This document shows positions 21,156 through 29,223 of a DNA stretch of 64,000 bases, one piece after another. This DNA comes from Acidobacteriota bacterium. GTDB lineage: Bacteria > Acidobacteriota > Vicinamibacteria > Vicinamibacterales > UBA2999. Each line of letters begins with the position of its first letter. Position 1 is the stretch's first letter. The notes beneath the pieces were generated by a model. That model was not told the DNA's origin. It saw nothing but the letters and a program-made list of their open reading frames with translations, and made no database searches. The stretch covers positions 38,179-102,178 of the forward strand of contig VFZN01000010.1 in the NCBI GenBank assembly GCA_016871195.1, written 5' to 3'. A program made the translations under genes and the position numbers.

Positions 21156-21181
21156 TGGCAGTCGCTACGGGAGACTGCCAA
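21155..21181. promoter_or_regulatory. CIRCE-like operator of the hrcA unit
   Basis: Perfect inverted repeat TTGGCAGTC-N9-GACTGCCAA. The half-site length and the nine-base spacer are exactly those of CIRCE (TTAGCACTC-N9-GAGTGCTAA), with two changed positions per arm that are compensated symmetrically. It abuts the hrcA start codon and lies just downstream of the -10, where HrcA would block transcription. Confidence 0.88.
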
Positions 21182-21182
21182 C

Positions 21183-21188
21183 AGTATA
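21183..21188 (-). promoter_or_regulatory. -10 box of the hrcA promoter
   Basis: TATACT on the minus strand, two bases upstream of the CIRCE-like repeat. The transcript would start inside the operator, the normal arrangement for a sigma-A-type heat-shock promoter under HrcA. Confidence 0.6.
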
Positions 21189-21203
21189 GCAGGCCGCGGC
21201 CGG

Positions 21204-22034
21204 CTATCGGCTCATGCGCGGCATCCAGCGCAATGAGGCATCGGCCAGGGCCGTGGCCCGACCCCGGCGGACCGCGACCAGCTCGGCCACGATGCTGACG
21301 GCGATTTCCTGGGGGGTGACTGCCCCGATGTCGAGGCCGATGGGGGCGTGCACGTGCGAGAGGTCTTCCAGCGTGGTCTGACCGTGGGCGAGCAGCTGTT
21401 CGTAGATGCGCGCCACCTTGGCCCGGCTGCCGATGAGCCCGAGATACCGCAGCGGCCGGCTGGCCAGGGCCTGCAGGGCGTCAAGGTCATGCCGGTGTCC
21501 GCGCGTGACAATGACCGCGTAGGCCGAGCTGGGCAGGGTGGTCGACGCCAGCCAGGTCGGAATGTCGTCGACGACCACCTCGGCGGCCTCGGGGAAGCGC
21601 TCGCGGTTGGCGAATGCCGCACGGTCATCGACGACGTGCACCTCGAAGCCGGCATCGGAGGCGAGGCGGCCGAGGTAGAAGCCCACGTGACCTGCACCGA
21701 AGACGTAGAGGGCCGGTGGCGCTTCGAGCGGCTCGATGAACACTTCCATCTGCCCGCCGCAGACCAGGCCAGTGTCTTCCGCGAAATCGTCGTTCAGGTC
21801 GTACGTGGCGCAGATGGCCTTTCTGGTGCGCAGAGCGTCTCGGGCCTTGAGCAGGGCGTCATTCTCGTAGCAACCACCTCCGATGGTGCCCACGGTGCGG
21901 CCATCGGCAAAGACGAGCATCTTCGCGCCGACGCGCTGCGGGGTGGAACCGTTTGACGAGACGATGGTGATAAGGGCCACGTCGTCGCCCCGTGTGAGCG
22001 CCTCGCCAATCGCGGCAAAGATTTCGTGGTTCAC
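21204..22034 (-). CDS. XdhC/CoxI family molybdoenzyme maturation protein
   Basis: A 276-residue protein with an N-terminal XdhC/CoxI domain (ITIVSSNGSTPQRVGAKM, GTIGGGCYEND, DTGLVCGGQMEVFIEPL) and a C-terminal Rossmann domain (LYVFGAGHVGFYLGRLA, VTRGHRHDLDALQAL, YLGLIGSRAKV). Relatives bind molybdenum cofactor and insert it, in sulfurated form, into xanthine dehydrogenase-type enzymes. No molybdoenzyme gene lies in the window, so the client is unknown. The start is GTG at 22034, six bases after a perfect TATAAT on the same strand, with no Shine-Dalgarno. Confidence 0.88.
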   Translation of the reverse strand: MNHEIFAAIGEALTRGDDVALITIVSSNGSTPQRVGAKMLVFADGRTVGTIGGGCYENDALLKARDALRTRKAICATYDLNDDFAEDTGLVCGGQMEVFIEPLEAPPALYVFGAGHVGFYLGRLASDAGFEVHVVDDRAAFANRERFPEAAEVVVDDIPTWLASTTLPSSAYAVIVTRGHRHDLDALQALASRPLRYLGLIGSRAKVARIYEQLLAHGQTTLEDLSHVHAPIGLDIGAVTPQEIAVSIVAELVAVRRGRATALADASLRWMPRMSR

Positions 22035-22040
22035 AGCGCG

Positions 22041-22046
22041 ATTATA
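22041..22046 (-). promoter_or_regulatory. -10 box for a likely leaderless xdhC mRNA
   Basis: Consensus TATAAT with six bases to the GTG start codon at 22034. It lies in the 21-nt gap after the PBP gene, giving the xdhC-like gene its own promoter. Confidence 0.55.
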
Positions 22047-22055
22047 CGTGCCGGC

Positions 22056-24413
22056 CTACCACTGGTGCAGGCGGCACAGTTCCCAGGGTTCGGTGCCAGA
22101 CAGGAAGACCTCGGTCATGGTGCGCGGGCAGTTGGGAGTGGTGAGGAGGCCTGTGTCGCGATCGATATCGGCGATGGAAATGCCCTCGGGGGCTTCGAAG
22201 GGCAGATTGGGACGTCCGGCGAGGGCCTGCTTCATGAAGTCGGTCCAGATGGGCGTCGCGGCCTGCGAGCCGCTGAGACCGAGCGGCTGGTTGTCGTCGA
22301 AGCCGACCCAGACGACCGCGAGCACCTCAGGGGTGAAGCCGACAAACCACGCATCACGCAGATCGTTGGTCGTGCCCGATTTGCCGGCAGCATCCAGCGT
22401 GAAGCCTGCGCTGCGCGCGCTGGCCCCGGTGCCTTCGTTGATGACGCTGCGCATCATGTGGGTCACCAGATACGTGGTGTCTGGGCGGGCGACGACCGGC
22501 CCGGTGCGCGCTGGCGGTCGCAGGTCGTCAGTGCCGCTGCGCACGCGCGTGATGCCCGACAGCGGGGCAATGGTGCCGCCGTTGCCGAAGAGCGTGTAGG
22601 CGGTGGCCACTTCGAGCGGCGTCAGTTCGGACACCCCGAGCGCGATCGATGGGTACCCTGTCACTTTGTCAGGCCCCACTCCGGTGCGGTTCCACAGGTC
22701 GGCCACGCGGTCGAAGCCGATGGCCTCGGCGACCTTGATGGCTACCATGTTCTTGGACAGCGCCAGCGCGCGGCGCAGTGTGATAAGCCCCTCGTATTCG
22801 TTCTCGAAATTCCCCGGCGCCCACTCTTCGTTTCCGTAGGTCCAGACGGTAGGCTCGTCATTCATGAGGGTCGCCGGAGTCAAATCGGTGCGTCCCTCGG
22901 ACGCGGCGTGCTCGAAGGCGGCGAGATAGACAAACGGCTTGAAGGTCGAACCGGGCTGGCGTCGTGCCGACACGGCGCGATTGAACTGCGACTGGTTGTA
23001 CGACCGTCCGCCCACCATCGCAAGAATGTCACCGGTGCGGGAATCGACGGCGACCAGAGCCGCCTGGGGCCCCCGTTTCTTGCGGCCACGGCGCGTGAGG
23101 GTCTCGTCGACGCGGGTCAGGCCAACCCGGATTGCCTCCTGGGCTGCGCGCTGCATGTTGAGGTCGAGGGTTGTGTACACCTCGAGGGCAGCCGTGCGGT
23201 CGGTGACGCCCGGAAACCACTCATCAAGCACCGGGCCAATGTAGTCGACGAAGTAGGGGGCCTCGTTGTCGATGGCCCGCGGCACGACCGTCACCGGTTC
23301 GGCGGCCGCGGCGCTGGCCGCAGCCTCGGTGATGTATCCGGCATCGACCATGGCCCGCAGCACCACGTTGCGCCGGTCACGCGCACGGTCGGGGTTGCTG
23401 AAGGGCGAGTGGTTGGAGGGCGACTGAATCACGCCGGCGAGCAGGGCGGCTTCCGCCAGCGAGAGATTGGTCACATCCTTGCCGAAGAAGGTGCGCGAGG
23501 CCTCGGCCATGCCGTGGATGGCAAACGACCCCCGATGTCCGAGGTAGACCTCGTTGAGGTAGAGCTCGAGAATGTCGTCCTTGCTGGCCTTGGTTTCGAG
23601 GATGAGGGCCACGAACTGCTCGACGACCTTGCGCTTCAGGGAGCGCTGGCCCGATTCGATTTCCTCAGCCATTTCCTCCGTGAGAAAAAAGTTGCGGGCC
23701 AGCTGCTGCGTGATCGTACTGGCCCCGACCAGGTAGCCGCGGGTGCCGCGCAGGTTGGTGACCAGAGCCCCGACCATGCGAATCGGGTCGACACCGGGGT
23801 GGTAGTAGAACCGTCGGTCTTCAATGGCCAGCACGGCGCGCTGCACCTGCGCGGGGATGGCATCGAGGGCGACGCGGCGTCGGCGCTCGCGCGGGCCCGT
23901 GATCAGCGAGGTGAGGGCCGGGGGATCGAGCGAGACCTCCGGAGCGGCGGCGTCCTCGATCATGATCGTCGCGATGCGAGCGGGCGGCGGCGGTTGGGCA
24001 GGCGGGGCCTTGGGCCTCTGGGGGGGCGGTGGCAGGGTAAAGTCGACGGACACGGCTTTACCTGCGAAGTCACCGGAACGCGGCCTGAACCGGAGTCGCC
24101 GGCCTTCGACGGAGAATTCACCCGGGCCATCGGCCGACGGTCGCTCGGCATAGCCGACATCGTTGAGCCGCGTAACCGCGTCGCTCGGGCTCAGCACCTG
24201 GCCCGTGCGGAAACGCAGGGGGCGGGCGAAGACGCGGGGAATGACCCGGTCACGTTCACCGGCCAGTCGCTCGTCGATGACGTGCGAGAACTGGACGAAA
24301 AAATAGGCGAACGCTGCCAGAAAGACGACCAGCCCGACCAGCGAGAGTCCGCCGAGCACTCTCACCGTCCGGTAGCGGACGACCGCGAGGGGACCCGAGG
24401 CGGGGTATGTCAC
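22056..24413 (-). CDS. Class A penicillin-binding protein (PBP1B-like)
   Basis: Bifunctional peptidoglycan synthase of 785 residues. A membrane anchor lies near residues 20-42. A UB2H-like segment (LSPSDAVTRLNDVGY) follows, as in PBP1B. The GT51 glycosyltransferase domain has EDRRFYYHPGVDP and GASTITQQLARNFFL. The transpeptidase domain has the nucleophile motif STFK, SKN and KSGTTNDLRDAWFVG. A proline-rich insertion (PPPPQRPKAPPAQPPPPAR) lies between UB2H and GT51. The GTG start is 16 nt after bshC, so the two genes are probably cotranscribed. Confidence 0.93.
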   Translation of the reverse strand: MTYPASGPLAVVRYRTVRVLGGLSLVGLVVFLAAFAYFFVQFSHVIDERLAGERDRVIPRVFARPLRFRTGQVLSPSDAVTRLNDVGYAERPSADGPGEFSVEGRRLRFRPRSGDFAGKAVSVDFTLPPPPQRPKAPPAQPPPPARIATIMIEDAAAPEVSLDPPALTSLITGPRERRRRVALDAIPAQVQRAVLAIEDRRFYYHPGVDPIRMVGALVTNLRGTRGYLVGASTITQQLARNFFLTEEMAEEIESGQRSLKRKVVEQFVALILETKASKDDILELYLNEVYLGHRGSFAIHGMAEASRTFFGKDVTNLSLAEAALLAGVIQSPSNHSPFSNPDRARDRRNVVLRAMVDAGYITEAAASAAAAEPVTVVPRAIDNEAPYFVDYIGPVLDEWFPGVTDRTAALEVYTTLDLNMQRAAQEAIRVGLTRVDETLTRRGRKKRGPQAALVAVDSRTGDILAMVGGRSYNQSQFNRAVSARRQPGSTFKPFVYLAAFEHAASEGRTDLTPATLMNDEPTVWTYGNEEWAPGNFENEYEGLITLRRALALSKNMVAIKVAEAIGFDRVADLWNRTGVGPDKVTGYPSIALGVSELTPLEVATAYTLFGNGGTIAPLSGITRVRSGTDDLRPPARTGPVVARPDTTYLVTHMMRSVINEGTGASARSAGFTLDAAGKSGTTNDLRDAWFVGFTPEVLAVVWVGFDDNQPLGLSGSQAATPIWTDFMKQALAGRPNLPFEAPEGISIADIDRDTGLLTTPNCPRTMTEVFLSGTEPWELCRLHQW

Positions 24414-24429
24414 AGCGGGCGCCGGCGGC

Positions 24430-26076
24430 TCAGATGCTCAGCACGTGATGCTGGCCCATCGCGAGTGGCAGCGACTCGAGCAAGCGGGGAACCAGGGCAT
24501 CGCCGTAACGGTTAACGAACCAGACGAGGCCCACCTCGCGTTCCTGGGAGTGCCCAAGAGGAAAGGTGAGGGCGCGGGTACGCTGGAACTGGCGTCGCAG
24601 GGTTTCGTCTTTGCGCTTGGCGGCGTGGATGACCTTGGTGTGCAGCGTGTGCATCTCGTGCTGCAGGCGACCCTGTGTGGTCCGCACCGTGCCTTCCAGC
24701 GTGACGTCGACCTGTGGGACGACGCGTATTAGCTGTTCGAGCTCGTCGCTGATGCGGGCGGCGGCCGAGGTCAGGGCGGCCTCGACCGTGGGCGGCAGTT
24801 GGGCTTCGAGCAGGTCGTTCAGCGAGCGTTCGTCCTGCGCCTGGAAGGCGGTGATTGGCAGCGCGTGCTTGCGGATGAACCGCAGCGAGGCCGAGTCGAC
24901 CAATGTCGCCGTCGCCCGCTGATACATAAGCGGCATGGCAATGCCGAAGTGCTCGTAGATGCCGCGCAGCTGGCCGAGGTAGGCGAGTTCGTTGGGGCCG
25001 GCCACGTAACAAATGGTCGGAAACAGCGTGTCCTGCACAATCGGTCGCAGCAGCACATTGGGGCTGAAGTGCTGGGGGTGCGTCTGGCACTCGTCGAGCA
25101 GCTGTTGCTGGGTGAGGGTCCGGTCGCCGATCGTCACCGTGCCGCCCTGCATGCGGATGGCCTGACGGCCCTGGCCGAGGTGGAAGAGCGCCACGGCCCC
25201 GTCCTGCGGCGTGACCTGTGCGTGGTATCCCGCTGCCTTGAGTGCCTCGCCGGCCTGTGTGGCCAGCGCGGCGGTCGTCCCCGGCGCGCGGCACTCGCGA
25301 GTGAACACCTGCGACGCCAGCGGCTTGGTGGCCGGATCGGACGAGTCGTAGACCACAAGGCCATGCGGGCCGAGCACGGTGTCGAGCCACCGGCCGAAGG
25401 CATCGGCCACCCCGTGCCCTGGCGCGTAGGCGCGGCGGAGGGCCTCGAGCGTGGTGGCGGTGAATTCGGTCACCGGCAGGGCAGCGGCCAGGTGGTCGAG
25501 CGTGGCCGCCAGCGACTCGTTGAACCGGAGGCGTGCAATCGGCTCGTGCCCTGCGCCGTCGACGTCGGCGGCTCTGACACTGACGGCTGCCACATCAGCG
25601 TCAAGGACCGTCGTGCCCGAGACCTCAGGCCAGTCGTGGTCTTCGGCGTCGATCCAGAACACGGGCACGACCGGCACACCGTGGGCGGCTTCGACCCCGG
25701 ACGCCAGCTTCATCGCGGTGAGTGCCTTGAGCAGTGTGAACAGGGGGCCGCCGAATAGGCCGGCCTGCTGGCCGGTGATGATCACACGCGTGTCGGGTTG
25801 CGACAGCCGTTGGGCCGCCGCCACTGCCTGCGGAGGTGCCTGCCGCCGGGTCAGCTGCGCCATCAGCGCGCGTGAGAGGGCCTCGGGCTGACGGGGCGTG
25901 GCCTGCGAACGGGCGATGGTGTCGCGCCACGCCTCCGGAGTGGATGGATCGCCCGCGAAAAACGCCGCGACTCGTGCGTACTGAAAGGCGTAGTCGGACG
26001 CCAGCGGACGAATCCACGGCAGCTCACGGAGGTCGACGGTCAGAGCGGGCACGGAGAGTGAGGATTCGACAGGCAC
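24430..26076 (-). CDS. bshC: Bacillithiol biosynthesis cysteine-adding enzyme BshC
   Basis: Putative cysteine ligase of 548 residues that completes bacillithiol by adding Cys to GlcN-malate. Diagnostic sequence includes ITGQQAGLFGGPLFTLLKA, FWIDAEDHDWPEV and PTICYVAGPNELAYLGQL, and a C-terminal coiled-coil region ends with YGDALVPRLLESLPLAMGQH. The presence of bshC implies that bacillithiol, not glutathione, is a main thiol in this organism. The GTG start is at 26076, divergent from the pseudokinase gene. Confidence 0.94.
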   Translation of the reverse strand: MPVESSLSVPALTVDLRELPWIRPLASDYAFQYARVAAFFAGDPSTPEAWRDTIARSQATPRQPEALSRALMAQLTRRQAPPQAVAAAQRLSQPDTRVIITGQQAGLFGGPLFTLLKALTAMKLASGVEAAHGVPVVPVFWIDAEDHDWPEVSGTTVLDADVAAVSVRAADVDGAGHEPIARLRFNESLAATLDHLAAALPVTEFTATTLEALRRAYAPGHGVADAFGRWLDTVLGPHGLVVYDSSDPATKPLASQVFTRECRAPGTTAALATQAGEALKAAGYHAQVTPQDGAVALFHLGQGRQAIRMQGGTVTIGDRTLTQQQLLDECQTHPQHFSPNVLLRPIVQDTLFPTICYVAGPNELAYLGQLRGIYEHFGIAMPLMYQRATATLVDSASLRFIRKHALPITAFQAQDERSLNDLLEAQLPPTVEAALTSAAARISDELEQLIRVVPQVDVTLEGTVRTTQGRLQHEMHTLHTKVIHAAKRKDETLRRQFQRTRALTFPLGHSQEREVGLVWFVNRYGDALVPRLLESLPLAMGQHHVLSI

Positions 26077-26084
26077 CGACGCCC

Positions 26085-26113
26085 ACTGTCGCAGACAGGA
26101 CCGGGTGTGTCAA
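26085..26113 (-). promoter_or_regulatory. Candidate bshC promoter
   Basis: Perfect -35 TTGACA at 26108-26113 (minus strand), a 17-base spacer and a weak -10 GACAGT at 26085-26090. Transcription would begin within two bases of the GTG start of bshC, giving an almost leaderless message. Confidence 0.45.
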
Positions 26114-26124
26114 CTCTCGCGTGG

Positions 26125-26130
26125 TAAACT
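26125..26130 (+). promoter_or_regulatory. Extended -10 for the pseudokinase-carAB unit
   Basis: TAAACT preceded by TG-N (TGGTAAACT), 13 bases before the GTG at 26144. It is divergent from the bshC promoter and would drive the pseudokinase and carA-carB genes. Confidence 0.4.
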
Positions 26131-26143
26131 CCTCGTCGATCAC

Positions 26144-28084
26144 GTGACCGGGGAAGGTTCGCTCTTTGACGTTCCACCAGCGGCCATCGGCCGCTACCGT
26201 GTCCAGCATCCTCTTGGGGCCGGCACGTGCGGTCCCGTTTTCAGAGCCGACGCTCCCACGGGGGAGTCGGTCGCTATCAAGCTCCTGACCATTCCCATTC
26301 GGCCTGAACGCGTTGATGCGGTGCTTGACACTCTGCACCGGGTTGTCGCCGACGGCCTCGCGGTGGACGGGACCGTGACGCCTGTCGAGGCGGGTCTGCA
26401 CGACGGGACGACGCCGTTTCTGGTGACGGCACTCGCGTCGGGCGACTCACTTGACGTGGCACTTCGTCGATTCGGTCCGGCCCTGCTCGTCGACGTGTTG
26501 CCGCGACTGGCCGTGCTGGCAGACGCGCTTGACCTCCTGGTGTCCCGTGACTTGCACCATGGGGCGCTGCACCCCAGGGACATCGTGGTCGACGAAGCCT
26601 CGACGCTGATGACTGGCGTCGGAGTGTGGCAGGCCCTCGCGGCGGGCGGCGTGCGGTTGCCACGGCGCAGTCCCTATCGGGCCCCGGAATTGGCCGATCT
26701 CGCTCTGAGTGGGGCGGGCGACCAGTTTTCGCTCGCGGCCGTGGCCTACGAGTGGATGACGGGACGGCGGTCTCCCGCAGCCTTTGTGGCGGGTGACATG
26801 GCGGCGTCGGTGGGCACGAGGCGTGAATCGCTCGGGGCGGTCTTCGCCCGGGCCATGCACCTCGACCCGGCGCATCGCTTTCCGACGTGCCGGGCATTCG
26901 TCGACGAACTGATGCATGTCGACAGCGGACGGACTGATGGGCCTGAGTCGTCGCGGGTCGCTGAGGAACGCCCGAGGCGTCGGCCACGGCCAGCAGCCGA
27001 GCCACTGCCGTTGCTGGCGCTGGACCTCGACGCACCCGCAGCGTCCGAGATGCCACTGCAGTCGGCGGACATTGACGCCGTCATGGCCGTGTCTGCGGCA
27101 CTGCCGGACCTTCCGCTGCAATCGACGGGTCGTGATGACACACGCACCCTGTCTGAGGTGCCGATGGCCGATGCCGCGTCGGAATTCTCGGACGCGTGGC
27201 CCGTGGCACGTCTGGTGACGTCAGCTCCCACTCATCCCTCGGCTGACATCAGGGAGGAGCTCGAGGACGCCCGCTTGTCCGGGGACCACACCATGGCATC
27301 GGAATCCGGGACGGGAATGACGGACCATGACGAGGAGGCGCACCTGACGCCTGCGGCCTTTTCCGGGGTGCCGGCATTGCCAGTTCGTGGCACCGGGACT
27401 GCGGGCATGCGTCCGCCTCAGGAATCACCTTCTGAAACGCCGACGGCCGATGCCTGGATGGCTCGCCTGCTGCTGGTGGCATTTGGCGTGGCCCTGGGTG
27501 TGTCGATTGGCTATGCCACGTGGGGCTGGTCGGACGCGGAGCCGGGTGGAGGGCAGAGTGCGGCGATGCTGCCGGTGTCGACCGACGCGACGCCAGCGAT
27601 GCCCGTGGCCGAACCGGTGGGGCGTCCGACCTCAGTGGCAGCCGAGGCAGGCACCGAATCTGCAAGAACCATCGAACCCGTCGCGGGGCCTCCGATTTCG
27701 GTCCCGGCAGCATCGGAGCGGTCGGCCTCAGTCGCCGGGAGTTCAGGGGCGTCAGACCTGCGGTCGGTCTCCGCATCTTCGGCGGCGCCAGCGGCGGCCC
27801 CGAAAAACCAGACACGGCGGCAGGTCCCGGCTGCGGGCCCGCGCGTGACGTCGGCGAGCCGCGGGGCGGTGCGCGCGTTGTCGACCCCGCCGGGGGCCAT
27901 GGTCATGCTCGACGGCAAACTGGTGGGCAAGGCGCCCATGACCGTCCGCAATGTGACGCCTGGCTCTCACTCCATCGAATTCCGACGTCAGGGACATCGT
28001 CCGGTCACGCGACCCGTGCAGGTGAAGGCCGGTGCGACGGCGAGTGTCTCGGCGACGTTACCCCGTGCTCAGGAGCCTCAATGA
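26144..28084 (+). CDS. Membrane-anchored pseudokinase with C-terminal PEGA domain
   Basis: About 646 residues. The N-terminal kinase-like domain keeps a glycine loop ([10 protein letters not shown]), Lys46 in VAIKLL and the APE element ([11 protein letters not shown]). The catalytic loop reads HGA at residues 139-141 instead of HRD, and DFG is replaced by TGVG, so phosphotransfer is unlikely. A long acidic, low-complexity linker follows, then one transmembrane helix at about 437-462 ([20 protein letters not shown]), another Ala/Pro/Ser-rich linker and a PEGA domain at about 574-645 ([20 protein letters not shown]). The PEGA domain is presumably extracytoplasmic. The stop overlaps carA (ATGA). 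GTG 26144 is chosen as start; GTG 26105 is possible. Confidence 0.85.
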   Translation: MTGEGSLFDVPPAAIGRYRVQHPLGAGTCGPVFRADAPTGESVAIKLLTIPIRPERVDAVLDTLHRVVADGLAVDGTVTPVEAGLHDGTTPFLVTALASGDSLDVALRRFGPALLVDVLPRLAVLADALDLLVSRDLHHGALHPRDIVVDEASTLMTGVGVWQALAAGGVRLPRRSPYRAPELADLALSGAGDQFSLAAVAYEWMTGRRSPAAFVAGDMAASVGTRRESLGAVFARAMHLDPAHRFPTCRAFVDELMHVDSGRTDGPESSRVAEERPRRRPRPAAEPLPLLALDLDAPAASEMPLQSADIDAVMAVSAALPDLPLQSTGRDDTRTLSEVPMADAASEFSDAWPVARLVTSAPTHPSADIREELEDARLSGDHTMASESGTGMTDHDEEAHLTPAAFSGVPALPVRGTGTAGMRPPQESPSETPTADAWMARLLLVAFGVALGVSIGYATWGWSDAEPGGGQSAAMLPVSTDATPAMPVAEPVGRPTSVAAEAGTESARTIEPVAGPPISVPAASERSASVAGSSGASDLRSVSASSAAPAAAPKNQTRRQVPAAGPRVTSASRGAVRALSTPPGAMVMLDGKLVGKAPMTVRNVTPGSHSIEFRRQGHRPVTRPVQVKAGATASVSATLPRAQEPQ

Positions 28085-29220
28085 TTGCTGTGCTAGCGCT
28101 GGAAGATGGCACCTGCCTGACCGGCATCTCGGTCGGAGCACCTGGCGAGACCTCCGGTGAAGTGGTGTTCAACACGAGCCTGACGGGCTATCAGGAGGTG
28201 CTGACTGATCCCTCGTATGCCGGGCAGATTGTCACCATGACGGCCCCGCAGATTGGCAATTACGGCGTGGCGGCGGCCGACGAGGAATCGTCCCGGCCGC
28301 AGGTCGCCGGTTTTGTCATGCGCGATGCGTCGCCGCTGGCGAGCAACTGGCGGGCGCAGCACTCGCTGCGCGACTACCTCACGATGCACGGCATCGTGGC
28401 GATTGCCGATGTCGACACGCGGGCGCTGACGCGTCGGCTGCGATCGGGCGGCGTGCTGCGCGGCATCATCGCTACCGGCGCGGCGGCTCACGATATCGAG
28501 GCACTGGTGCAGCACGCGCGCCATATCACGCCGATGGAAGGCACCGACCTGGTCTCGACGGTTACCTGCGCCGCGCCGTACGACGTGACTCTGGGTGCCG
28601 AGGAACAGGCGGCTGACGCGGCGTTCGCTCTGCACCCCCCCCATCGTCCGGCGCGCCCCCTGCGTGTGGCCGCGTATGACTTCGGCATCAAGCGCACCAT
28701 CCTCAGGCGTCTAGTGGCCCACGGATGTCAGGTGCGGGTGTTTCCAGCCTCGACGCCAGCCGCCGACGTGCTGGCGTGGCAGCCCGACGGCGTCTTCCTT
28801 AGCAACGGTCCCGGCGATCCGGCGGCGGTCAGCTATGCCATCAGCACGATCCGCACGCTGGTCGACGCCGATGTGCCCATGTTTGGCATCTGCCTCGGTC
28901 ACCAGCTGCTCGGCCTCGCCCTAGGGGCACGCACCTACAAGCTCAAGTTCGGCCACCGCGGGGGCAATCACCCCGTGAAGAACCTCGACACCGGTGCCAT
29001 CGAAATCACCGCGCAGAACCACGGATTTGCCGTCGACCCCGACTCACTGCCGGCCACCGCGCGGGTGACGCATCTGAACCTGTATGACGGCACCGTCGAG
29101 GGCCTGTGCCACCGGGAGCGCCCCATTACGTCGGTGCAGTATCACCCCGAGGCCGCGCCAGGACCGCACGACGCCGACTACCTGTTCCAGCAGTTCATCC
29201 AGCACATGGAAGCGCACTGA
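28081..29220 (+). CDS. carA: Carbamoyl-phosphate synthase small subunit
   Basis: Glutamine amidotransferase subunit of 379 residues that supplies ammonia to CarB for arginine and pyrimidine synthesis. The N-terminal domain has [20 protein letters not shown]; the class I amidotransferase nucleophile Cys is in [16 protein letters not shown], and the His/Glu pair in [17 protein letters not shown] 28081 overlaps the pseudokinase stop by four bases. carB starts three bases after its end. Confidence 0.97.
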   Translation: MIAVLALEDGTCLTGISVGAPGETSGEVVFNTSLTGYQEVLTDPSYAGQIVTMTAPQIGNYGVAAADEESSRPQVAGFVMRDASPLASNWRAQHSLRDYLTMHGIVAIADVDTRALTRRLRSGGVLRGIIATGAAAHDIEALVQHARHITPMEGTDLVSTVTCAAPYDVTLGAEEQAADAAFALHPPHRPARPLRVAAYDFGIKRTILRRLVAHGCQVRVFPASTPAADVLAWQPDGVFLSNGPGDPAAVSYAISTIRTLVDADVPMFGICLGHQLLGLALGARTYKLKFGHRGGNHPVKNLDTGAIEITAQNHGFAVDPDSLPATARVTHLNLYDGTVEGLCHRERPITSVQYHPEAAPGPHDADYLFQQFIQHMEAH

Positions 29221-29223
29221 GCC

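Noticed and set aside
22026..24515. Open frame of about 830 codons on the plus strand across the PBP gene
   Set aside because: It is antisense to a full-length PBP with all catalytic motifs. GC-rich codon use leaves antisense frames open, and the translation shows no family.
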